Shown here one piece after another: positions 17,522 to 27,100 of a stretch of 64,000 bases of DNA (its first letter is position 1; every line of letters starts with the position of its first letter). The position numbers and the translations under genes were made by a program. The stretch is from Flavobacteriales bacterium (GTDB lineage Bacteria > Bacteroidota > Bacteroidia > Flavobacteriales > Flavobacteriaceae), in assembly GCA_020635875.1 (NCBI GenBank), contig JACJYY010000004.1, positions 124,001-188,000 of the forward strand, given 5' to 3'. Under the pieces are notes generated by a model. The model saw only the letters and a list, made by a program, of their open reading frames with translations, ran no database searches and had not been told where the DNA came from.

Positions 17522-18763
17522 TTACTCGAACTCTTGTAATGTCTTTGTGATAATATCCACGCAATCCAACAATTGCTCTTCAGTCATCACTAGAGGGGGA
17601 GCAAAACGAATGATGTTGCCATGAGTGGGTTTAGCTAATAAACCATTGTTTTTTAAAGCTACACAGATATTCCAGGCTGTATCGCTTTGTTCTGTATCAT
17701 TAATAACAATAGCGTTCAAAAGACCTTTTCCTCTTACTAAAGAAACTATTGAACTATTTATAATGTATTTGTTTAACTGTTCTCGGAATAGCTTTCCTAA
17801 TCTATCCGCATTCTCGGCAAGTTTTTCTTCTTTAATCACTTCAAGTGCAGCAATGGCCACTTCAGCAGCGACAGGATTTCCACCAAAAGTGCTTCCGTGG
17901 TTTCCAGGTTTAATCACGTTCATGATACAATTGTCAGCCAAAACTGCACTCACAGGATAAACGCCTCCACTGATGGCTTTGCCTAATATTAGTACATCTG
18001 GTTTTACATTTTCGTGATCAACTGCCAATAATTTACCTGTGCGTCCTATTCCAGTTTGTACTTCGTCTGCAATAAACAATACATTGTGTTTTTCACATAA
18101 TGCTTTGGCTTGAGCCAAATAACCTTCGGAAGGAACGTACACACCCGCTTCTCCTTGAATAGGTTCTACCAAGAAGCCAGCTATATTAGGATTAGATTGT
18201 AAAGTTTTCTCTAACGCTTGTAGGTTATCGTATTCTATCCTAATAAAACCATTGGTGTAGGGGCCAAAATTAGTATTGGCTACAGGGTCATTGGAAAAGG
18301 AAATTATAGTTGTTGTTCTTCCATGAAAGTTATTGTTACAAACTGTTATTTGTGCTTGATTTTCAGGAATGTTTTTTACTTCGTATGCCCATTTGCGACA
18401 GATTTTTAAGGCGGTTTCTACTGCTTCGGCACCAGTATTCATGGGCAGCACTTTGTCAAAACCAAAAAAATCACATACAAAATTTTCGTATCGTCCCAAT
18501 TTATCGTTATAGAAAGCTCTGGAGGTCAAAGTCAGTTGTTGTGCCTGATCAATTAAGGCTTGAGTGATTTTTGGGTGACAATGACCTTGATTAACCGCAG
18601 AATAGGCAGATAAGAAGTCATAATATTTTTTTTCTTCTACATCCCATACAAAAACACCCTCTCCTTTTTTGAGTACTACAGGTAAGGGATGGTAATTGTG
18701 TGCGCCATATTTTTCTTCTAACTCAATGAATGATAATGAGTTATTGTTTTTTAATGCAAGCAT
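17522..18763 (-). CDS. rocD: Ornithine--oxo-acid transaminase
   Basis: 413-residue class-III PLP aminotransferase. PLP Lys in VLILGKAISGGVYPVSA; the cofactor Asp in LFIADEVQTGIGRTGK; GGNPVAAEVAIAALEV near residue 290. The start region YGAHNYHPLPVVLKKGEGVF is diagnostic of ornithine aminotransferase. Converts ornithine plus 2-oxoglutarate to glutamate semialdehyde, linking arginine and proline metabolism with proA at 53 kb. All key residues are present. Confidence 0.94.
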   Translation of the reverse strand: MLALKNNNSLSFIELEEKYGAHNYHPLPVVLKKGEGVFVWDVEEKKYYDFLSAYSAVNQGHCHPKITQALIDQAQQLTLTSRAFYNDKLGRYENFVCDFFGFDKVLPMNTGAEAVETALKICRKWAYEVKNIPENQAQITVCNNNFHGRTTTIISFSNDPVANTNFGPYTNGFIRIEYDNLQALEKTLQSNPNIAGFLVEPIQGEAGVYVPSEGYLAQAKALCEKHNVLFIADEVQTGIGRTGKLLAVDHENVKPDVLILGKAISGGVYPVSAVLADNCIMNVIKPGNHGSTFGGNPVAAEVAIAALEVIKEEKLAENADRLGKLFREQLNKYIINSSIVSLVRGKGLLNAIVINDTEQSDTAWNICVALKNNGLLAKPTHGNIIRFAPPLVMTEEQLLDCVDIITKTLQEFE

Positions 18764-18789
18764 AGTATAGAAATAAAAAAATAGAGTTT

Positions 18790-18797
18790 CAAAGGTA
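18790..18797 (-). promoter_or_regulatory. -7 promoter box for rocD
   Basis: On the minus strand TACCTTTG (TAnnTTTG) lies 26 bases before the rocD start, with a TTGACA 13 bases further upstream, a spacing shorter than usual. Confidence 0.35.
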
Positions 18798-18865
18798 CTT
18801 ATTTTTTTGTCAAAGAATTGTGAATAACCTGATATTTGTCAGGCTGATACGCTAGAATTATATAG

Positions 18866-18873
18866 TATTTTTG
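18866..18873 (+). promoter_or_regulatory. -7 promoter box for the SLC13 transporter
   Basis: TATTTTTG matches TAnnTTTG, 25 bases before the start codon at 18899. The nearest TTG upstream is 27 bases away, longer than the usual spacing. Confidence 0.35.
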
Positions 18874-18898
18874 TATAAAATTTTAAAAAAAGAAAGTT

Positions 18899-20338
18899 AT
18901 GTCAGATTCTAGAACATATTCTATGAAGCAACTCACAAAAATCGAATTGAGAGTGGCTAGACAAAGTAAAATAATTCAATTTATGATGACAGGGATTGTA
19001 TCACTGTTGTTAACATTTGTCCTAAAAGATTCAAGTTTTACAGAAACCCAAATTTATTTGCTGTTTCTATTGTTTTTTGCCATTGGGTTATGGGTAACCG
19101 AGGCAATACCTCCATTTGCCGTAGGTATTTTGATTATTGGATTTATTGTTTTTGCCTTGGGTAGGCAGAGTGATATAGAAGTAAAAAAATACGTCCAGAT
19201 GTGGTCAGATGGTGTAATTTGGTTGTTTTTGGGAGGATTTTTCCTAGCCGAAGGGATGAAAAAGACCAAACTAGATACCGCATTTATGAAAATTGCCTTA
19301 CCTAAATTTGGTACTAAAGCGAAGTATATCCTATTGGGATTAATGATTATTACGGCTGGCATTTCAGCATTGATGAGTAACACGGCTAGTACAGCTTTAA
19401 TGATTGCAACAGTATCTCCAATTTTTGCCAAATTGGGGAAAGAAGCTCCTTTTACTAAAGCGTTGTTGTTGGGGATACCAGCGGCGGCTTCGTTTGGAGG
19501 TATGGCAACCATCATAGGTTCAGCCCCTAACGCTATTGCTGTCGGTGCATTAGAAGGTATTGGAATTAAAATTAGTTTCTTGGATTGGATGATTGCAGGT
19601 GTACCCATTGCAATATTATTAACGGTTCTGCTTTGGCGCGTTTTATTAATAAAATACCAATTGAAGGTAAGTAATTTATCGCTAGACTTTTTAGACGAAG
19701 TAGACGAAGAAGTACAGGAAGGACATGCTGAGGAAGAACGAATCAAGAAAAGAATTGTGATTGGTTTTTTCATTTTAACTTTTGCTTTGTGGCTTACTTC
19801 TACACTTACAGGTATTCCTAATTCGGCAATATCAGGTATCCCGATTGTGGCTTTTACAATGTTAGGGATTATTGATGCGGACGATGTGCGTAAATTACCA
19901 TGGGACACGTTGATGTTAGTTGCGGGAGGTTTAGCTCTTGGTTTGGCTATAAAAGAGCAAGGATTAGCGGATTATTTTGTGAGTCAAATTAGTCATGTTC
20001 AGGTTGATTTTTATTTATTATTGGTTGTTTTTGGGGTAATTACTGTAGTGCTATCTAATTTTATGAGTAATACGGCTGCCGCTTCTATTTTGATTCCAGT
20101 AGCTATTACTTTGTTAAGTGTTGCTGGAGATTATAGCCCAATGATTTTTCCTTTGGTAATTGGTTTATCTGCTTCATGTGCTTTGTTTTTACCAGTGTCT
20201 ACACCACCCAATGCGATTGCCTACAGTACAGGTAAATTGGATCAAAAAGATTTTAGGTTGGGAGGTATTGTAGCAGGATTAGCAGGGCCTATTTTGATAA
20301 TCGGATGGATATTGGTTATCGTATGGTTTATCCTATAA
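18899..20338 (+). CDS. SLC13/DASS family sodium-coupled anion symporter
   Basis: 479 residues, about 11 to 13 membrane segments in two inverted repeats. Both DASS signature SNT motifs are visible: LMSNTASTALM (about 160) and NFMSNTAAASIL (about 390), each followed by a Pro-rich substrate turn (GSAPNAIAVG; STPPNAIAYS). Family members import di- or tricarboxylates or sulfate with Na+; the exact anion is not determinable. A charged cytoplasmic loop (EVDEEVQEGHAEEERIKKR) separates the halves. Monocistronic, with prfB beginning 36 bases after it. Confidence 0.9.
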   Translation: MSDSRTYSMKQLTKIELRVARQSKIIQFMMTGIVSLLLTFVLKDSSFTETQIYLLFLLFFAIGLWVTEAIPPFAVGILIIGFIVFALGRQSDIEVKKYVQMWSDGVIWLFLGGFFLAEGMKKTKLDTAFMKIALPKFGTKAKYILLGLMIITAGISALMSNTASTALMIATVSPIFAKLGKEAPFTKALLLGIPAAASFGGMATIIGSAPNAIAVGALEGIGIKISFLDWMIAGVPIAILLTVLLWRVLLIKYQLKVSNLSLDFLDEVDEEVQEGHAEEERIKKRIVIGFFILTFALWLTSTLTGIPNSAISGIPIVAFTMLGIIDADDVRKLPWDTLMLVAGGLALGLAIKEQGLADYFVSQISHVQVDFYLLLVVFGVITVVLSNFMSNTAAASILIPVAITLLSVAGDYSPMIFPLVIGLSASCALFLPVSTPPNAIAYSTGKLDQKDFRLGGIVAGLAGPILIIGWILVIVWFIL

Positions 20339-20374
20339 ATTAGTACATTTGATCCGAATTAAAACGATGTGATT

Positions 20375-21467
20375 ATGATTAGTTCGGATCAAATTAAAGA
20401 TTTGAAAGAAAGAGTGGGGGCCTTAGGGCACTATCTTTGACTTGGATAATAAAAAGATAGAGATAGCCAATGAGGAGGAGCAGACTTTAGCCCCCGACTT
20501 TTGGAATGATTCCAAAAACGCAGAAGCACTTTTAAAAGTGTTGCGTACCAAGAAAAAATGGGTAGAAGATTTTGATGAGGTACAGGAAAACTTAGAGGAA
20601 TTAATTCTTGCGGCTGATTTTCACAAAGAAGGTTTGATGACCGAAGATGAAGTAGAAAATCAATATCAATTGACTCTTGATTTACTGGAAGCTATTGAGT
20701 TTAGAAATATGCTTTCGGAAGAGGGCGATGTAATGAGTGCCGTCATTCAGATAACAGCTGGGGCTGGTGGTACCGAAAGTTGTGATTGGGTAGCCATGTT
20801 AATGCGTATGTATATCATGTGGGCCGAAAAGAAAGGCTACAAAATCAAAGAATTGAATTATCAAGGAGGAGAGGTAGCTGGAATTAAAACAGTTACTCTT
20901 GAGATTGATGGAGATTATGCCTTTGGTTATCTTAAAGGAGAAAATGGAGTCCATCGATTGGTGAGAATATCACCATTTGATAGTAATGCTAAGAGACACA
21001 CTTCTTTTGGATCCGTATATGTATATCCGTTAGTTGATGACACGATTGAGATAGAAATTAGTCCTAATGACATTTCTTGGGAAACCATGCGTTCCAGTGG
21101 CGCAGGAGGTCAGAATGTAAACAAGGTAGAAACTGCTGTTCGTTTACGTCATGAGCCGACAGGAATTATTATTGAAAACTCCGAAACCCGTTCGCAATTA
21201 GATAACAAAACTAAAGCCATGCAGCTTTTACGCTCTCAATTGTATCAAATAGAACTACAAAAAAGATTGGCTAAAAGAGAAGAAATCGAAGCTAATAAAA
21301 TGAAAATTGAATGGGGTTCACAGATTCGCAATTATGTGATGCACCCTTATAAACTAGTTAAAGATTTAAGAACCAGTTATGAGTCTCGTGATGTAGATGC
21401 AGTTATGAATGGCTTTATTGACGAATTTTTGAAATCATATTTAATGTTTATGGGGCAAAAACAATAA
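20375..21467 (+). CDS. prfB: Peptide chain release factor 2, programmed +1 frameshift
   Basis: RF2 recognises UGA and UAA. The gene reads join(20375..20437, 20439..21467), giving 363 residues. Frame one starts MISSDQIKDLKERVGALG and reaches an in-frame TGA at 20438-20440 in the context CTT TGA C; a +1 slip on CTT continues as DLDNKKIEIANEEE. This is the classic autoregulatory prfB site: low RF2 promotes slippage. AGGG at 20425-20428 may act as the stimulatory Shine-Dalgarno-like element. Domain motifs follow: SPF-type anticodon tripeptide in RISPFDSNAKRH and the peptidyl-tRNA hydrolysis GGQ in SSGAGGQNVNK. Annotating only the downstream part from TTG 20442 would lose the N-terminus. Confidence 0.95.
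20425..20441 (+). promoter_or_regulatory. prfB frameshift site
   Basis: TTAGGG then CACTAT then CTTTGAC: a slippery CTT codon directly before TGA C, with an AGGG 6 bases upstream. Recoding is in the +1 direction by skipping T20438. Confidence 0.92.
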
Positions 21468-21527
21468 AACTTATAATAAAATTGATATATTCGTAAACGT
21501 TAATAAAAACTTAAATTAAATTATACC

Positions 21528-22133
21528 ATGAAAAAAATTGCAGTATTAGCATTTGTGTTAGTTTCTACTTTCACAATGGCCCAAAGGATTAAAGTCGTTT
21601 CAGGAGATGCAAGTGTACTAAAAGGACAAGAAAAAGTTAATGTTGAGTTTGATTACTCTAAATTAACGCTTATGAAAGATGAATTACCTGAAGAACGATA
21701 TGTTGCAGAAAGAAAAGCCGATTTAAATGAAAAAAATGCAGGAGTAGGAGATAAATGGGAAAAAGAATGGAATGGTGCAAAAAAACTTATTTGGGAAGAA
21801 AAATTTCTTGCTTTAATGCAAAAATATTGCACTGAAAAGAAAGGTGTGGATTTTGAAACAGGACATACTGGAACTAAATACACATTAGTAGTTGAGGTGT
21901 TGTGGATTTACCCAGGATGGGATGTTTACGTACAAAAACAACCTGCTAAGATGACGTGTAATTTGAAAATTGTGGAAACTGATAACAAAGGAAATGTGGT
22001 TTTTGAAATGTCTGCAAAAGATGCTCCAGGTGCTCAATTTGGAAGTCAGTTTAACAACGAAACAAGAATTGGAGAGAGTTTTGCAAAATGCGGCAAAACA
22101 TTTGCGGGGTATTTAGTTAAGAAAGTATTGTAG
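21528..22133 (+). CDS. Secreted hypothetical protein
   Basis: 201 residues with signal peptide MKKIAVLAFVLVSTFTMAQ (cleavage after AQ at 19). The mature protein is Lys/Glu rich with two Cys (KYCTEKKG and FAKCGKT) that could pair. It contains an amphipathic middle region and an Ig-like beta-rich end (NLKIVETDNKGNVVFEMSA). No family is recognised. It lies alone between prfB and a strong terminator. Confidence 0.75.
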   Translation: MKKIAVLAFVLVSTFTMAQRIKVVSGDASVLKGQEKVNVEFDYSKLTLMKDELPEERYVAERKADLNEKNAGVGDKWEKEWNGAKKLIWEEKFLALMQKYCTEKKGVDFETGHTGTKYTLVVEVLWIYPGWDVYVQKQPAKMTCNLKIVETDNKGNVVFEMSAKDAPGAQFGSQFNNETRIGESFAKCGKTFAGYLVKKVL

Positions 22134-22153
22134 TAAAGTAATAATTAATAGCT

Positions 22154-22190
22154 AAAAAGGGCGATAGAATTAAATTCTGTCGCCCTTTTT
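22154..22190 (+). terminator. Terminator between the secreted protein gene and the pigment cluster
   Basis: AAAAAGGGCGATAGAATT pairs with ATTCTGTCGCCCTTTTT. It ends in T-rich sequence on both strands, so it can serve both convergent genes. Confidence 0.85.
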
Positions 22191-22214
22191 AGTTGAATTT
22201 ATTTCAGTAGGAAA

Positions 22215-23450
22215 TTACATTTGACTATTAATCATATACGCCATATTCTTAATTACGTTGCTGTGTTTTTTTACAAAAGGATTTTCTAAATCCCACACAT
22301 AACCCGCTAATACTGCACAAATCTTACGTTTGATATCTGGATTTTCTGGTTGATGGAAAAATAGGGTTTGTAAATTTCCGGTATACCATTCTTTCACGTA
22401 AGTTTTAAATACTTCTACGCCCTGTTTGATATAGTCTGAGTATTCTGTCTCCCAATTCACCGTTTCTCCTTGTAATTCTTTGGCGATAAGCTTAGCGGCC
22501 AAAATACCAGATTCAGTAGCAAAGCAGACACCAGACGAAAATACAGGATCTAAAAACTCTGAACTATTACCTGTTAACACAAATCCATCACCGTACATTT
22601 TTTTTACAGAACGAGAGTAGTTTTGCAGATTGACAGGTTCAAATAAAAACTCTAATCCACCGAAACGTTTCACGTAATAATCAGATTTAGAAATAGCATT
22701 TCTTAAGGCCTCAGCATTATCTCCATTTTCTGACAAGGAATTAATGTATTCGGTGGGACCTACAATTCCAACACTTGTTTTGCCATTTGAAAAAGGAATT
22801 ACCCACAACCACACCTGAGTCTCCAAAATATCAAAAGATATCATCGTCCCTTCCTGACCTTCGGGTCTTCTACTATCATCCACATGTGTGAATATTGACG
22901 AGTGGGGATCCAGTCCAGAGGGAGAATCTAAGTCCAATAAACGAGGAAGAACTCGTCCATATCCACTAGAATCAATGATATGTTTAGCATGGATAGTTTT
23001 TAGTATACCATTTTTGTCTTTTACGGTAGTAATTGAATTTGAACCTTCAAATTCTACAGCAATGACCTCTGTTTCAAATTCCAAATCAATGCCCTTATTG
23101 ATTACTTCTTGAGCTAAGGTATTATCAAAATCAGCACGAGGCACTTGCCATGTCCAATCCCAACCTTCGCCAAATTTTTGACTAAAATCAAAAACACAAA
23201 TCTCATTACCCCTAATAAATCGAGCACCCCATTTCTTTTCGTAGTTTCTGGCTTTTAAAGCAGGCAATAAACCCGCTTCGTCAAAATGATCCATTACACG
23301 AGGAATTAGGCTTTCACCAACTACTAATCTTGGAAACTTAGTTTTTTCGACAACTTTAACGGTAACGTTATTTTGATGTAAATAAGAGGACGATACACAG
23401 CCCGAAGGGCCTGCACCTATGACAAGAACATCCACAAATTCTGTAGTCAT
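22215..23450 (-). CDS. FAD-dependent halogenase-like oxidoreductase of the pigment cluster
   Basis: 411 residues. FAD Rossmann motif VIGAGPSGCVSS at 10-21; GESLIP at 45-50; Lys72/Lys73 in EKKWGARF, near where phenolic flavin-dependent halogenases have the catalytic Lys; WLWVIP at 214-219 matching WxWxIP; and FLDPVFSSG at 299-307 matching the Fx.Px.Sx.G halogenase motif. It faces the tyrosine ammonia-lyase gene divergently. The likely role is aromatic-ring chlorination or hydroxylation of the flexirubin head group. WxWxIP also occurs in related monooxygenases, so halogenation is an inference, not proven. Confidence 0.85.
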   Translation of the reverse strand: MTTEFVDVLVIGAGPSGCVSSSYLHQNNVTVKVVEKTKFPRLVVGESLIPRVMDHFDEAGLLPALKARNYEKKWGARFIRGNEICVFDFSQKFGEGWDWTWQVPRADFDNTLAQEVINKGIDLEFETEVIAVEFEGSNSITTVKDKNGILKTIHAKHIIDSSGYGRVLPRLLDLDSPSGLDPHSSIFTHVDDSRRPEGQEGTMISFDILETQVWLWVIPFSNGKTSVGIVGPTEYINSLSENGDNAEALRNAISKSDYYVKRFGGLEFLFEPVNLQNYSRSVKKMYGDGFVLTGNSSEFLDPVFSSGVCFATESGILAAKLIAKELQGETVNWETEYSDYIKQGVEVFKTYVKEWYTGNLQTLFFHQPENPDIKRKICAVLAGYVWDLENPFVKKHSNVIKNMAYMINSQM

Positions 23451-23479
23451 AAATACTTAGATTTTATTATTATTTATAT

Positions 23480-23487
23480 TACATTTG
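23480..23487 (+). promoter_or_regulatory. -7 promoter box for the pigment operon
   Basis: TACATTTG matches TAnnTTTG in the 118-base divergent gap; the transcript would have a leader of roughly 75 bases before the ammonia-lyase ATG. No clear TTG at -33. Confidence 0.4.
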
Positions 23488-23568
23488 CGACTTCAAATAA
23501 ACTACATATATTTCATATATAAAACAGTTTAATAGAATTATAAATAAAAATTATACTACTAAACAGCT

Positions 23569-25092
23569 ATGAACACGATTAACGAGTTTTTGAATTTAAA
23601 AGATTTTGAATCTATTGTTTTTAAAGGAAAGAAGGTGTCTTTGAGCGATGCGGTAATCAATAGAGTCGAAAAGAGTTTTAATTTCTTAAAGTCGTTTTCT
23701 CAAAACAAAGTGATTTATGGTGTTAATACGGGATTTGGCCCTATGGCTCAATACCGTATAAAAGATGAAGATCGTCTTCAATTGCAGTATAATTTAATTA
23801 GAAGTCATGCTTCAGGTATTGGAAAACCTTTGGATCCAGTACATGTAAAATCAGCTATTTTAGCACGTTTAAATACGTTGTCTTTAGGGAATTCGGGAGT
23901 TCATCCATCGGCGATTAATTTGATGAAGGAGTTGATTAATCGTGATATTACGCCTCTGATTTTTGAACATGGAGGAGTGGGTGCAAGCGGGGATTTAGTG
24001 CAATTGGCGCACTTGGCGTTGGTTTTGATTGGCGAAGGAGAGGTTTTTTATAAAGGAGAAAGACGCAATACAGAAGACGTTTTTAAAATAGAAGGGTTGT
24101 CACCAATGAAGGTTGAGGTGCGCGAAGGATTGGCATTGATGAACGGAACCTCAGTCATGACAGGAGTTGGTATAGTGAATACCTATTATGCAGAAAAATT
24201 AATTGACTGGTCGGTAAAAATGTCTTGCGCGATTAACGAAATTGTTCAAGCCTATGATGATCACTATTCGGTAGAATTGAATAGAACCAAAAGACATTTT
24301 GGTCAGCAAGAAATTGCTAAAAGAATGAGAGAGAATCTGTCTGATAGTAAATTAGTCAGAAAAAGAGAAGATCACTTGTATTCAGGGGACAACACAGAAG
24401 AAGTATTTAAAGACAAAGTTCAAGAATATTACTCATTACGTTGTGTTCCTCAGATTTTAGGTCCCGTTTTAGATACAGTAAACAATGTAAATAAGGTTCT
24501 TGAGAATGAGATAAATTCTGCAAACGACAATCCCATTGTAGATGTTGAAAATGAACACGTATATCACGGAGGTAATTTCCACGGAGATTACATTTCATTA
24601 GAAATGGATAAACTTAAGATTGTTATTACAAAACTGACCATGTTGGCAGAACGTCAATTGAATTACTTATTAAATTCAAAATTGAACGAGATTTTACCTC
24701 CATTTGTGAATTTAGGTACATTAGGCTTTAATTTTGGAATGCAAGGGGTTCAGTTTACGGCAACTTCAACAACTGCTGAAAATCAAATGTTGTCTAACCC
24801 GATGTATGTTCATAGTATTCCTAACAACAATGACAACCAAGATATTGTTAGTATGGGAACAAATTCAGCGGTTATTGCTCAAAAAGTTATTGAAAATGCT
24901 TTTCAGGTGTTGAGTATAGAATTGATCACCATTGTACAAGCGATTGATATTTTAGAACAAAAAGATGTCGTTTCCTCAACTACACGCAAAATGTATGATG
25001 ATGTTAGGGCAATTATACCTACTTTTAAGGAAGATCAAGTGATGTATCCTTTTTTGGAAAAAGTTAAAAATTACTTGATCAAAGAACAGTAG
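23569..25092 (+). CDS. Tyrosine ammonia-lyase (aromatic amino acid lyase)
   Basis: Deaminates tyrosine to 4-coumarate, the aryl starter of flexirubin. 507 residues. The self-processing MIO tripeptide is Ala139-Ser140-Gly141 within GGVGASGDLVQLAHL; Tyr50 is in VIYGVNTGFGPM; NNNDNQDIVSMGTNSA is a family hallmark near the C-terminus. The selectivity loop reads RSHASG (Ser-His), as in histidases, yet the whole sequence resembles the F. johnsoniae enzyme known to act on tyrosine (from memory of that sequence). The genomic context of pigment genes supports TAL over HutH. First gene of the plus-strand operon. Confidence 0.92.
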   Translation: MNTINEFLNLKDFESIVFKGKKVSLSDAVINRVEKSFNFLKSFSQNKVIYGVNTGFGPMAQYRIKDEDRLQLQYNLIRSHASGIGKPLDPVHVKSAILARLNTLSLGNSGVHPSAINLMKELINRDITPLIFEHGGVGASGDLVQLAHLALVLIGEGEVFYKGERRNTEDVFKIEGLSPMKVEVREGLALMNGTSVMTGVGIVNTYYAEKLIDWSVKMSCAINEIVQAYDDHYSVELNRTKRHFGQQEIAKRMRENLSDSKLVRKREDHLYSGDNTEEVFKDKVQEYYSLRCVPQILGPVLDTVNNVNKVLENEINSANDNPIVDVENEHVYHGGNFHGDYISLEMDKLKIVITKLTMLAERQLNYLLNSKLNEILPPFVNLGTLGFNFGMQGVQFTATSTTAENQMLSNPMYVHSIPNNNDNQDIVSMGTNSAVIAQKVIENAFQVLSIELITIVQAIDILEQKDVVSSTTRKMYDDVRAIIPTFKEDQVMYPFLEKVKNYLIKEQ

Positions 25093-25114
25093 TTTTTAGC
25101 TTAACTCATTCCGT

Positions 25115-26329
25115 ATGAAAAAATGGTATTTGTTATTTCTTTGTATTAGTTATATAGGTTTTTCACAAGAGCTAGCACTCGTTATGCTTGATGGAAAATA
25201 CGGATACATAAATAAACAAGGAGACATTCAAATTCAACCTACATTCTATGATGCGAACAGTTTTTCTGAGGGTTTAGCTTCCGTAAAATTGGATAAAAAA
25301 GGACAATGGGGCTTTATTAACACTAAGGGAGAAGTTGTTGTAGAACCTGCTTTTGAGCGTGTTAAAAGTTTTTCACAAGGACTGTGTGTCATTTTCGAAA
25401 ATAAAGAGTGGAAATATATTGATCAAAAAGGGGACTTTGTGTCAAGTCCTGATACTCACAAAATTTATGAATATCAAGAAGGAGGGGTAGCTTTAATCTC
25501 AAAATATAACAAATACGGTTTAACTGATATCAATAGAAAAACAATTGTTGAACCAACGTATAATTCAATTAAGGATTTTGAGGGAGGTATTGCTGTTGCT
25601 CAAACAGATATGGGTGCAGGTGCCATAAATCAAAAAGGCGAAATTGTCGTGGATTTTGTGTATCAAAAGTTGTATTCGTTTATTGATGGTTTTGCAAGAG
25701 CAAAGAAAAATGACAAATGGGGAATAATTGATGAAACGGGTAAGGTAATCGTACCCTTTGATTATGATGATATTGGGGATTATTCTAATGGAGTTGTTTG
25801 GGTAAAAAAGGTCGAAGAGTTTGGGATTGTAACCGATGGAGTATATACACCTATTTTAGGAGCTACAAAGATGTATGACTTTATGGGAGAAGAGTATGCG
25901 ATGGTTAAAGTTGTAGACAAAATGGGATTTATCGATCGAACAGGAAAATGGATTATAGAACCTCGATTTGACAAGGTTAAACCATTTGAAAATGGAGTAG
26001 CGGCTGTATTTGAGAATAATGCTTGGGGTTTTATGCATTCAGGAGGTAAGTTTGTCATTCAACCAGAGTATCGAGACGTTTTACCTTTTTCAAAGGAAGG
26101 TTTAGCGGGAGTAAAAAAGGAGTTGTGGGGATTTATAAACAAAGAAGGAAAACTAATTGTCCCAACGGAATACAAGGTCAAAACAAAAATATTTGGTATT
26201 AAAAAAAAGGAATCTAGTTTTGTTGATGGATTGGTAATGATAGGTAAAGATAAAAAGTGGGCTTTTATGAAGCTCGATGGAACCATTTTAGGAAATAAAT
26301 GGTTTGATAAAATCGAATTGTTTCAATAA
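25115..26329 (+). CDS. WG-repeat protein, secreted
   Basis: 404 residues with signal peptide (MKKWYLLFLCISYIGFSQ). The rest is about seven or eight WG/beta repeats, each of the form WGFINxxGxxVxxPxFxxxxxF, for example WGFINTKGEVVVEPAFERV and WGIIDETGKVIVPFDYDDI. WG repeats form beta-propeller-like or binding scaffolds with no enzymatic residues. Its place as second gene of the pigment operon, 22 bases after TAL, is notable but its job is unknown. Confidence 0.85.
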   Translation: MKKWYLLFLCISYIGFSQELALVMLDGKYGYINKQGDIQIQPTFYDANSFSEGLASVKLDKKGQWGFINTKGEVVVEPAFERVKSFSQGLCVIFENKEWKYIDQKGDFVSSPDTHKIYEYQEGGVALISKYNKYGLTDINRKTIVEPTYNSIKDFEGGIAVAQTDMGAGAINQKGEIVVDFVYQKLYSFIDGFARAKKNDKWGIIDETGKVIVPFDYDDIGDYSNGVVWVKKVEEFGIVTDGVYTPILGATKMYDFMGEEYAMVKVVDKMGFIDRTGKWIIEPRFDKVKPFENGVAAVFENNAWGFMHSGGKFVIQPEYRDVLPFSKEGLAGVKKELWGFINKEGKLIVPTEYKVKTKIFGIKKKESSFVDGLVMIGKDKKWAFMKLDGTILGNKWFDKIELFQ

Positions 26330-26353
26330 CCATAAAAGAATAAAATAACGAGT

Positions 26354-27085
26354 ATGAAGTGTGCAATAGTAACAGGTGGTTCAAGAGGGATAGGAAGAGC
26401 AATTTGTGAGAAGTTGGCCCAAGAAAGCGACTATCATATATTGATTAATTATCAGTCAAATCAACAAGCTGCAGAGGAGACATTGGCAGCCGTTAAGGCC
26501 TATGGAGCAACAGGAGAATTAGTACAATTTGATGTAGCTGATGCCGAAAATGTTACTCAGGTTTTGACGCAATGGCAAGAAGAAAATCCGAAAGCTGTAG
26601 TTGAAGTGATTGTCAACAATGCAGGTATCACACGTGATGGTATGTTTATGTGGATGACACATAAAGATTGGAATGATGTGATTAACACTAGTTTGAATGG
26701 TTTTTTTAATGTGACCAACTTCTTTATGCAGAAATTGTTGCGTAACAGATATGGACGAATAGTAAATATGGTTTCAGTTTCAGGAGTAAAAGGTACACCA
26801 GGACAAACCAACTATTCTGCCGCTAAGGCTGCTATTATAGGAGCAACAAAAGCTCTTGCTCAAGAGGTAGCTAAACGAAAAATCACGGTAAATGCTGTGG
26901 CGCCAGGATTTATCAGAACGGATATGACCAGTGAGTTAGACGAAAGTGAATTGATTAAAATGGTGCCTGTTAATCGGTTTGGAGAAGCAGAAGAAGTAGC
27001 TGATTTAGTGAGTTTTTTGGTTTCTAAAAAGTCAGGTTACATTACAGGAGAAGTGATAAACATAAACGGGGGAATATATTCATAA
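26354..27085 (+). CDS. 3-oxoacyl-ACP reductase, FabG type
   Basis: 243-residue short-chain dehydrogenase. NADPH motif TGGSRGIGRAI at 7-17, NNAGIT near residue 90, catalytic Ser in VSVSGVKG, Tyr and Lys in TNYSAAKAAIIG, and PGFIRTDMT. It is the only ketoreductase visible in the cluster, so it must reduce every beta-keto intermediate of polyene extension if all chemistry is local. Corresponds in role to ApeQ of aryl polyene clusters. Confidence 0.92.
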   Translation: MKCAIVTGGSRGIGRAICEKLAQESDYHILINYQSNQQAAEETLAAVKAYGATGELVQFDVADAENVTQVLTQWQEENPKAVVEVIVNNAGITRDGMFMWMTHKDWNDVINTSLNGFFNVTNFFMQKLLRNRYGRIVNMVSVSGVKGTPGQTNYSAAKAAIIGATKALAQEVAKRKITVNAVAPGFIRTDMTSELDESELIKMVPVNRFGEAEEVADLVSFLVSKKSGYITGEVININGGIYS

Positions 27086-27100
27086 GGTACACGCAATATC

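Noticed and set aside
23569..25092. Histidine ammonia-lyase (hutH) because of the Ser-His selectivity loop
   Set aside because: Overall sequence and the pigment context fit the Flavobacterium tyrosine ammonia-lyase; no other hut genes are nearby.
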